A stretch of DNA of 64,000 bases, from assembly GCF_041435435.1 (NCBI RefSeq), contig NZ_CP108494.1, positions 4,064,501 through 4,128,500 of the forward strand, given 5' to 3'. Of this stretch, positions 58,617 through 64,000 are shown one piece after another. Position 1 is the first letter of the stretch. The number at the start of each line of letters is the position of its first letter. A program made the translations under genes and the position numbers. Below the pieces are notes generated by a model. It saw only the letters and a list, made by a program, of their open reading frames with translations, did no database searches and was not told the origin of the DNA. The DNA is from Streptomyces sp. NBC_01241. Its GTDB lineage: Bacteria > Actinomycetota > Actinomycetes > Streptomycetales > Streptomycetaceae.

Positions 58617-60221
58617 TTACGCCGGCTTCTCCTCCAGGCGGGGGAACAGCACCGCGCCCTTCGTCACCGTCGAGCCCACCGGGAGCCGGCCCCAGGTGCC
58701 CGCGTCCTGTACGCGCTGGTCGGACAGCGCGCCCAGGGACGGCTCGGCGCCGAGGGAGTCCCAGAGCTTCTGCGAGGTCTCCGGCATCACGGCGTTCAGC
58801 AGGACCGCGACGCCGCGCAGCGACTCGGCGGCCGTGTACAGGATCGTCGCGAGGCGGGCCTGGCCCTCGGGGGACGTGTCCTTGGCGACCTTCCAGGGCT
58901 CCTGCTCCGTGATGTAGCCGTTGACCTGCTTCACGAAGTCGAAGACCGCCAGGATGCCGGCCTGGAAGTCCAGCTCCTCGCCGATCTTCTCGTCGGCCGT
59001 CGCGACGGCCTTCGCCAGCCCCTCCTGGACCGCCTTCTCGGCGTCACCCGCGGCCGTGGCCTCGGGGAGCGCCCCGCCGAAGTACTTGCCGACCATGGCG
59101 GCGACGCGCGAGGCGAGGTTGCCGTAGTCGTTGGCGAGCTCGGAGGTGTAGCGGGCGGAGAAGTCCTCCCAGGAGAACGAGCCGTCGCTGCCGAAGGCAA
59201 TGGCGCGCAGGAAGTACCAGCGGTACGCGTCCACGCCGAAGTGCGAGGTCAGGTCCTGCGGCTTGATGCCGGTCAGGTTCGACTTCGACATCTTCTCGCC
59301 GCCGACCATCAGCCAGCCGTTGGCCGCGACCCGGCCCGGCAGCGGCAGGCCCTGCGCCATCAGCATCGCGGGCCAGATCACCGCGTGGAAGCGCAGGATG
59401 TCCTTGCCGACCAGGTGCACGTCGGCCGGGAACGTTCCGTCGAACTTCTCCTGGTTGGCGCCGTAGCCGACCGCCGTGGCGTAGTTCAGCAGGGCGTCGA
59501 CCCACACGTAGATGACGTGCTTCTCGTCCCACGGCACCGGGACGCCCCAGTCGAAGGTCGAGCGGGAGATGGAGAGGTCCTGCAGGCCCTGCTTGACGAA
59601 GTTCACGACCTCGTTGCGGGCGGACTCGGGCTGGATGAAGCCGGGGTTGTTGGCGTAGAACTCCATCAGCTTCGGGCCGTAGGCGCTCAGCTTGAAGAAG
59701 TAGTTCTCCTCCTTGAGGATCTCCACCGGCGTCTTGTGGATCGGGCACAGCTTGACGCCGTTCTCGTCCTCGATGAGGTCGCCGGGGAGCTTGTACTCCT
59801 CGCAGCCCACGCAGTACGGGCCCTCGTAGCCGCCCTTGTAGATCTCGCCCTTGTCGTACAGGTCCTGCACGAACTCCTGCACCCGGTCGGTGTGCCGCTT
59901 CTCCGTCGTACGGATGAAGTCGTCGTTCGCGATGTTCAGGTGCTCCCAGAGGGGCTTCCAGGCCTCCTCCACGAGCTTGTCGCACCACTCCTGCGGGGTG
60001 ACGTTGTTCGCCTCGGCAGTGCGCATGATCTTCTGACCGTGCTCGTCCGTGCCGGTGAGGTACCACACCTTCTCGCCGCGCTGGCGGTGCCAGCGCGTGA
60101 GCACGTCGCCTGCGACGGTCGTGTAGGCGTGGCCCAGGTGAGGAGCGTCGTTGACGTAGTAAATGGGGGTCGAGACGTAGTACGCCGTCGCCCCCTGCTT
60201 CTCGGATCCAGTGGCCGCCAT
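58617..60221 (-). CDS. metG: Methionyl-tRNA synthetase
   Basis: 534 residues from the ATG at 60221; a longer frame adds unlikely residues. Class I synthetase: PHLGHAY (HIGH motif) near residue 30, CVGCEEYKLPGD...LCPIH (zinc knuckle), YVWVDALLNYATAVGYG, and EKMSKSN (KMSKS). The anticodon-binding helical domain forms the last about 170 residues. It charges tRNA-Met in the cytoplasm and is essential, so this part of the window is core chromosome. Single gene, with a bidirectional terminator behind it. Confidence 0.95.
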   Translation of the reverse strand: MAATGSEKQGATAYYVSTPIYYVNDAPHLGHAYTTVAGDVLTRWHRQRGEKVWYLTGTDEHGQKIMRTAEANNVTPQEWCDKLVEEAWKPLWEHLNIANDDFIRTTEKRHTDRVQEFVQDLYDKGEIYKGGYEGPYCVGCEEYKLPGDLIEDENGVKLCPIHKTPVEILKEENYFFKLSAYGPKLMEFYANNPGFIQPESARNEVVNFVKQGLQDLSISRSTFDWGVPVPWDEKHVIYVWVDALLNYATAVGYGANQEKFDGTFPADVHLVGKDILRFHAVIWPAMLMAQGLPLPGRVAANGWLMVGGEKMSKSNLTGIKPQDLTSHFGVDAYRWYFLRAIAFGSDGSFSWEDFSARYTSELANDYGNLASRVAAMVGKYFGGALPEATAAGDAEKAVQEGLAKAVATADEKIGEELDFQAGILAVFDFVKQVNGYITEQEPWKVAKDTSPEGQARLATILYTAAESLRGVAVLLNAVMPETSQKLWDSLGAEPSLGALSDQRVQDAGTWGRLPVGSTVTKGAVLFPRLEEKPA

Positions 60222-60263
60222 GGTCGAAATCCTAACGGCCTGCGGAAGATCCACTCACCCCGA

Positions 60264-60506
60264 TCAGGGTCGGCCGCCCTCGGGCCCGGGGCCGAAGGGG
60301 TCCTCGGCGTGGACGGAGAAGGCGATCATGTCCAGCAACTCCGCCGGGGGGTCCGCCGAGGGCGGCGGGGTCACCGAGCGGGCCACCGACGGCCGGTCCA
60401 CGCCATGGTGGTCCGGAACCTGGCCCAGCAGTTCCGCCAGGTCCTTCGCCGGAGCCCGGTGACAGGCTGTGCGGAGACCTTTGCGAAACATGCTTTCCCG
60501 TAACAA
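60264..60506 (-). CDS. Doubtful small protein upstream of metG
   Basis: An 80-residue frame (APAKDLAELLGQVPDHHGVDRPSVARS, then DMIAFSVHAEDPFGPG) that reads reasonably and ends 42 bases before metG. No family known. The region must also hold the promoter of the two-component system on the other strand, so it may be non-coding. Confidence 0.3.
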   Translation of the reverse strand: MLRESMFRKGLRTACHRAPAKDLAELLGQVPDHHGVDRPSVARSVTPPPSADPPAELLDMIAFSVHAEDPFGPGPEGGRP

Positions 60507-60559
60507 AGACGCATCCTGGGAGAGAGTGGACGCGCATGCACGAGGCAGGGGACATCACG

Positions 60560-61213
60560 ATGCGGGTACTGGTCGCCGAGGACGAGGAGATGCTGGCGGA
60601 GCTGGTCGCCACCGGGCTGCGGCGTGCGGGGTTCGCCGTCGACACGGTGTACAGCGGCGACGCCGCCCTCGCCTACCTGGGGCTGCACGACTACGACGTC
60701 GTCGTCCTCGACCGCGATCTGCCACGGGTGCACGGTGACGACGTGGCGCGCGGGCTGGTCGCTTCCGGCTCCCGGACCAGGATCCTGATGCTCACCGCCG
60801 CCGGTTCCATGGAGGACCGGGTCGCCGGGCTCGATCTCGGCGCCGACGACTATCTGGGCAAGCCGTTCGAGTTCCCCGAGCTGGTGTCGCGGGTACGGGC
60901 GCTGCGGCGGCGCAGCGCCCGCCCCGTACCGCCGCAGCTGGAGCGGCACGGCATCCGGCTCGACAGCGTGCGGCGCACCGCTTCCCGGGAGGGGCGGGAG
61001 CTCGACCTCTCGCCGAAGGAGTTCTCGGTGCTCCAGCTACTGCTGGAGGCGGACGGCGGGACCGTCAGCGCGGAGGAGCTGCTGGAGCGGGCCTGGGACG
61101 CCAACGCCGATCCGTTCACCGGCGCCGTACGCGTCTGCATGAGCAAGCTGCGGGGCAAACTCGGCGAACCGGCCCTGATCCGTACCGTGCAGGGCGTGGG
61201 GTACGCCCTGTGA
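60560..61213 (+). CDS. OmpR-family response regulator
   Basis: 217 residues from the ATG at 60560 (GGGG upstream); an ATG at 60536 is possible. Receiver domain 1-120: VAEDEEMLAELV (acidic pocket), YDVVVLDRDLPRVHGDDVA (phosphorylated Asp), MLTAAG (Thr), DYLGKPF (Lys). Winged-helix output domain about 128-217 (LDLSPKEFSVLQLLLEADGGTVSAEELLERAWDANADPFTGAVRVCMSKLRGKL). Its stop overlaps the kinase start by four bases (GTGA). Confidence 0.92.
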   Translation: MRVLVAEDEEMLAELVATGLRRAGFAVDTVYSGDAALAYLGLHDYDVVVLDRDLPRVHGDDVARGLVASGSRTRILMLTAAGSMEDRVAGLDLGADDYLGKPFEFPELVSRVRALRRRSARPVPPQLERHGIRLDSVRRTASREGRELDLSPKEFSVLQLLLEADGGTVSAEELLERAWDANADPFTGAVRVCMSKLRGKLGEPALIRTVQGVGYAL

Positions 61214-62460
61214 AGCGCCCGTCACGCCTCCCGCGCATCGTCCTGCGCGCCGCGCGTGTCCCGCACGTCCAGCACTCCACGATCCGGACGCGGATCGCGC
61301 TCGTGTACGGCGGGGTGTTCCTGGTGCTCGGGACGGCGCTGCTCGCCACCGTCAACCTCGCCTCCCGCGCCGGTACGGACTCCCAGGCGCGCGCCATCGC
61401 CCGCACCGCCGCGGTCGTCCAGCCCGGCTACGCGGTGAACGGTCCCCTCGTCACCCGGCGGACTCTCGGCCCGCCCACCGTCTACGACCTCACCGACCAC
61501 GTCAGCGACGCGGCCGGTCATCAGCTGCTCATCTGGTCCGTGGCCGCGCTGCTCGTCATGACGGCCTGCGCGGTCGCGGTGGGGTGGTGGACCGCGGGGC
61601 GGGTCCTGCGGCCCGTCCACGCCATGACCGCGAAGGCGCGCCGGCTCTCCGAGCACACCCTGCACGAACGGATCGCATCCACCGGCCCCGACGACGAGCT
61701 GAAGGAGCTCGGCGACACGCTCGACGCGCTGCTGGCCCGGCTGGAGAAGGCGTTCGACAGCCAGCGCCGGTTCATCGCCAACGCCTCGCACGAACTGCGC
61801 ACCCCCCTCGCCACCCAGCGGGCCGCGATCCAGATCGGTCTGGACGACCCGTCCCAGGAGGATCTCGTGCGGACCCGGCAGACGCTCCTGGACAACAACC
61901 GGCGCAGCGAGCGGCTCATCGAGGGGCTGTTGGTCCTGGCGCACAGCGAACGCGGACTCGCGACGGGCGAGCGGGACGCGGTGGACCTCGCGCAGGTGGT
62001 GGCGGAGGAGGCGGCGCGGCACCCGGGTGTGAACGTCGACGCCGGACCGTGCGCGGTACGCGGGAACCGGCTGCTGCTCGCCCAGCTGGTGGCGAATCTG
62101 CTGGCCAACGGCGTCACGTACAACGTGCCCGACGGGACGGTGGACGTGTCCCTGGTGACGGTCGGCGGCGAGGCGCTGCTGGAGGTGCGCAACACCGGGC
62201 CCCTGGTCGACGCGGCGGACATCCCCGGGCTGTTCGAGCCGTTCCGGCGGGGCGAGGGCAAGGACCGGATGGGACGGGGGTCGGGACTCGGACTCTCGAT
62301 CGTGCGTTCTATTGCGGTGGCGCACGGCGGTACGGTCACGGCGGTGCCGGGCCCCGTGGGTGGGCTCGCCGTGACCGTACGCCTGCCGGTGGATCAGCCT
62401 TCGGGCGCCGCTTCGCGCGCCGCGACCCAGGCGGGGAGGGCGGCGAGGACCTCGCGGTAG
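61210..62460 (+). CDS. Sensor histidine kinase
   Basis: 416 residues from a GTG overlapping the regulator's stop. Two membrane helices (about 29-50 and 107-127) enclose a short extracellular sensor of about 55 residues; HAMP follows (WTAGRVLRPVHAMTAKARRLSEHTL). HisKA with the phosphorylated His in NASHELRTPLATQ, and a HATPase with N box (LVANLLANGVTYNVP), G1 (not strong) and G2 GRGSGLGLSIVRS. The stimulus is unknown. The last 67 bases overlap the end of the convergent VWA gene. Confidence 0.92.
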   Translation: MKRPSRLPRIVLRAARVPHVQHSTIRTRIALVYGGVFLVLGTALLATVNLASRAGTDSQARAIARTAAVVQPGYAVNGPLVTRRTLGPPTVYDLTDHVSDAAGHQLLIWSVAALLVMTACAVAVGWWTAGRVLRPVHAMTAKARRLSEHTLHERIASTGPDDELKELGDTLDALLARLEKAFDSQRRFIANASHELRTPLATQRAAIQIGLDDPSQEDLVRTRQTLLDNNRRSERLIEGLLVLAHSERGLATGERDAVDLAQVVAEEAARHPGVNVDAGPCAVRGNRLLLAQLVANLLANGVTYNVPDGTVDVSLVTVGGEALLEVRNTGPLVDAADIPGLFEPFRRGEGKDRMGRGSGLGLSIVRSIAVAHGGTVTAVPGPVGGLAVTVRLPVDQPSGAASRAATQAGRAARTSR

Positions 62461-64000
62461 AACGTGGCGTCCGCGACCTCGCGGGGGGCCGGGCCCGCGT
62501 GGAAGAACCCGGCGTTCGGGACGTCCAGCTTCCGCAGGAAGTCGAAGCCCTTCGCGTCCTCGTCGCCGAACGCGACGAACTGGAAGAACAGCGGCAGCCG
62601 CGCCGCGTCGGCCAGCGCCTGCTTGGCGGGCTGCTTGGCGTCCGGCGGGCCGTCCGTCTGGAAGATCACCAGCGCGGGGCCGGTCGCCTCCGACTTCTCG
62701 TAGTGCGCGACGACCTCTTCGACGGCGCGGTGGTAGTTCGTACGGCCGAGGCGGCCCAGGCCCGCGTTCAGTTCGTCGATCCGGCCCTCGTGGGCGGCGA
62801 GGTCGACCGTGCCGGTGCCGTCGATGTCGGTCGAGAAGAAGACGACGGGGACGGTGGCGCTCTCGTCCAGGTGCGCGGCGAGGGCCACGGTGCGGTCGCC
62901 CAGGTGCTGGGCGCTGCCGTCCTTGTAGAACGGCCGCATGGAGCCGGAGCGGTCGAAGACCAGGTAGACGGTGGCGCGCAGCCCGGTCAGCCCGTGCGCC
63001 TCCAGCGCGGCCCGGGCCGCCGTGTACGGCTCGACGAGCCCGGGCGCACTGGACTTGACCCGGGCGAGGGGGAGGGCGGGCTGGGCTGCGTCGGAGGCGG
63101 GGGTCGCTTCGGACGCCGGGGCGGGGGCCGACGTGGCCTCCGGCTCGGGCTCAGGGGCAGGGACGGGGGCGGGGGCGGCCTCCGGCTCAGGCTCGGGGGC
63201 GGGTGCGGCAGCGGTGACCGGCTCCGGCTCGGTCTCGGGGGCGGGTGCGGCCTCCGGCTCAGGCTCGGGGGCGGGTACTGCAGCGGTGACCGGCTCCGGC
63301 TCCGGCTCGGTCTCGGGTGCGGGTGCGGTTGCGGTCTCCGGCTCGGCGGGGGCCTCCGCCGTGGCGGGTTCGGGCTCGGCGACGGGAGCGACGGGCTCGG
63401 CCTCGGTGGTGGCGGGCTCCGGCTCGGCGACAACGGCGACAGGCTCGACCTCAGCGGTAGCGGGCTCGGTCCCGGTCTCGGTCTCGGTGGCGGCAGCGGC
63501 CTTGGGCTCGGCCGGGGCCTCCTCCGGGGCCTCGGCCTTGACGGGCTCGGCCTCCGGCTCGTCCTCGACGGCAACGTCGGCCTCGGCGACGGCCGTGGAC
63601 TCCGGCTCCGCGACCGGCTCGGCCCCGGTCTCGGTGACCTCCGCAGCCACCGGCTCCGGCTCGGCCCCGGTCTCGGTGGCCTCCGCAGCCACCGGCTCCG
63701 GCTCGGTCTCAGTGGTGGGTGCGGCCACCGGCTCCGTGGCCTCGGCCTCCGCCGGCTTCGGCTTCGGCTTCGGAGCCGAGCCCTGGGAGGGGACCGTGGA
63801 CAGGGACGCCTTGTCAAAGGCCGCCGCCACCAGGTCCGATGCCAGACCGCTGTCGCCGGTGGCGGACCGGGGCGAGGTGGGGGCCGGCACCGAGGCCTTG
63901 ATGGCCGGGGCGGTTTCGCGCACCGGGGCGGATTCCTTGGCGGGCTCGTCCACCGTCGTCGTGACCGGCTCCGACTCCGCGGGCGCGGTGCGTTCGGTCT
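62394..64000 (-). CDS. VWA-domain protein, TerF-like, with long Pro/Glu/Ala repeat (partial)
   Basis: At least 520 residues; the frame is open to the right edge, so the start (perhaps with a TerD domain) lies outside. About two hundred residues are a degenerate repeat of PVAAxTETxxEPEP-type units. The C-terminal about 210 residues form a VWA domain as in tellurium-resistance TerF: VYLVFDRSGSMRPFYKDG (MIDAS D-x-S-x-S), VFFSTDIDGTGTV, LGRTNYHRAVEEVV, IFQTDGPPDAK. Ter proteins are linked to membrane-associated stress and phage response. It is convergent with, and overlaps, the sensor kinase gene. Confidence 0.82.
   Translation of the reverse strand, partial: TERTAPAESEPVTTTVDEPAKESAPVRETAPAIKASVPAPTSPRSATGDSGLASDLVAAAFDKASLSTVPSQGSAPKPKPKPAEAEATEPVAAPTTETEPEPVAAEATETGAEPEPVAAEVTETGAEPVAEPESTAVAEADVAVEDEPEAEPVKAEAPEEAPAEPKAAAATETETGTEPATAEVEPVAVVAEPEPATTEAEPVAPVAEPEPATAEAPAEPETATAPAPETEPEPEPVTAAVPAPEPEPEAAPAPETEPEPVTAAAPAPEPEPEAAPAPVPAPEPEPEATSAPAPASEATPASDAAQPALPLARVKSSAPGLVEPYTAARAALEAHGLTGLRATVYLVFDRSGSMRPFYKDGSAQHLGDRTVALAAHLDESATVPVVFFSTDIDGTGTVDLAAHEGRIDELNAGLGRLGRTNYHRAVEEVVAHYEKSEATGPALVIFQTDGPPDAKQPAKQALADAARLPLFFQFVAFGDEDAKGFDFLRKLDVPNAGFFHAGPAPREVADATFYREVLAALPAWVAAREAAPEG

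Noticed and set aside
58605..60503. 632-codon open frame on the plus strand
   Set aside because: Shadow of metG; the minus strand carries all synthetase motifs.
1..64000. CRISPR array
   Set aside because: The scar repeats are 1.4-10 kb apart, not regularly spaced by short spacers, and no cas gene is present.

Overview
High-GC actinobacterial DNA, almost certainly Streptomyces. Codon third positions are strongly G/C, RBSs are of the GGAGG type, GTG starts are common, and the families are typical of the genus (SigE-type ECF sigma factor, PucR, DUF5994, YafY/WYL, TerF-like VWA). Three kinds of DNA are mixed: ordinary chromosome at the right end (about 56.8-64 kb: VOC/AraC/VOC genes, metG, a two-component system, a VWA gene cut by the edge), a stress/ion-homeostasis region (about 47.8-56.5 kb, with relatives at 27-29 kb and 33-40 kb), and a long, heavily rearranged accessory zone (about 0-47 kb).

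The organising feature of the accessory zone is a repeated 48-bp sequence that is the 3' half of a tRNA-Gly(CCC) gene (anticodon loop, T arm, acceptor 3' strand, CCA), often followed by a terminator hairpin. Five full-length copies (12281, 21076, 29764, 33287, 42111), two shorter ones (18947, 31120) and four decayed ones (2037, 44646, 47607, 56698) all lie in the same orientation, and no complete tRNA is present. Seven have a second conserved block 54-87 bp to their left that looks like integrase arm sites. I read them as attachment-site scars of successive integrative elements at one tRNA gene, with the intact tRNA left of the window. One decayed integrase (12380-12715) remains.

Region by region: 0-2 kb, partial restriction-like gene, HTH regulator, small membrane protein. 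2.1-6.3 kb, aldo/keto reductase fragment, UDP-glucose-dehydrogenase fragment, Sir2-like gene, intact UDP-glucose dehydrogenase, frameshifted MazG gene. 6.5-11.8 kb, a lower-GC defence island: an HNH / unknown / nucleotidyltransferase operon, a GntR-type fragment, and a DUF4297-like nuclease plus HerA pair. 12.3-18.9 kb, integrase remnant, ECF sigma/anti-sigma pair, third UDP-glucose-dehydrogenase fragment with intact MazG, penicillin-acylase fragment, LysR, secreted erythromycin-esterase-like protein, SDR fragment. 18.9-21.1 kb and 31.1-33.3 kb, two near-identical scar-bounded cassettes with a YafY regulator divergent from a NIPSNAP protein. 21-29.8 kb, small secreted protein, PP2C phosphatase, NUDIX, broken SDR and kinase, two small proteins, YjbQ, DUF5994. 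29.8-31.1 kb, a scar-bounded cassette holding only an AbiEii-type toxin pair. 33.3-42.1 kb, KimA-like transporter, IS element with long terminal repeats, two DUF5994 genes, small-protein pair, and a two-gene RiPP locus (26-aa precursor ending AWYLWY plus P450) resembling tryptorubin/atropopeptide loci. 42.1-47.6 kb, polysaccharide deacetylase, IS1380 remnant, hypotheticals, LAXTG surface protein. 47.8-56.5 kb, lysine-rich membrane protein, giant CtpI-like P-type ATPase, M50/CBS protease, degenerate NhaA, PucR regulator.

The strongest leads are the tRNA-scar cassette array (with an integrase tail apparently fused to a resident regulator gene), the AWYLWY RiPP locus, and the uncharacterised HNH/nucleotidyltransferase operon beside a known-type defence pair.
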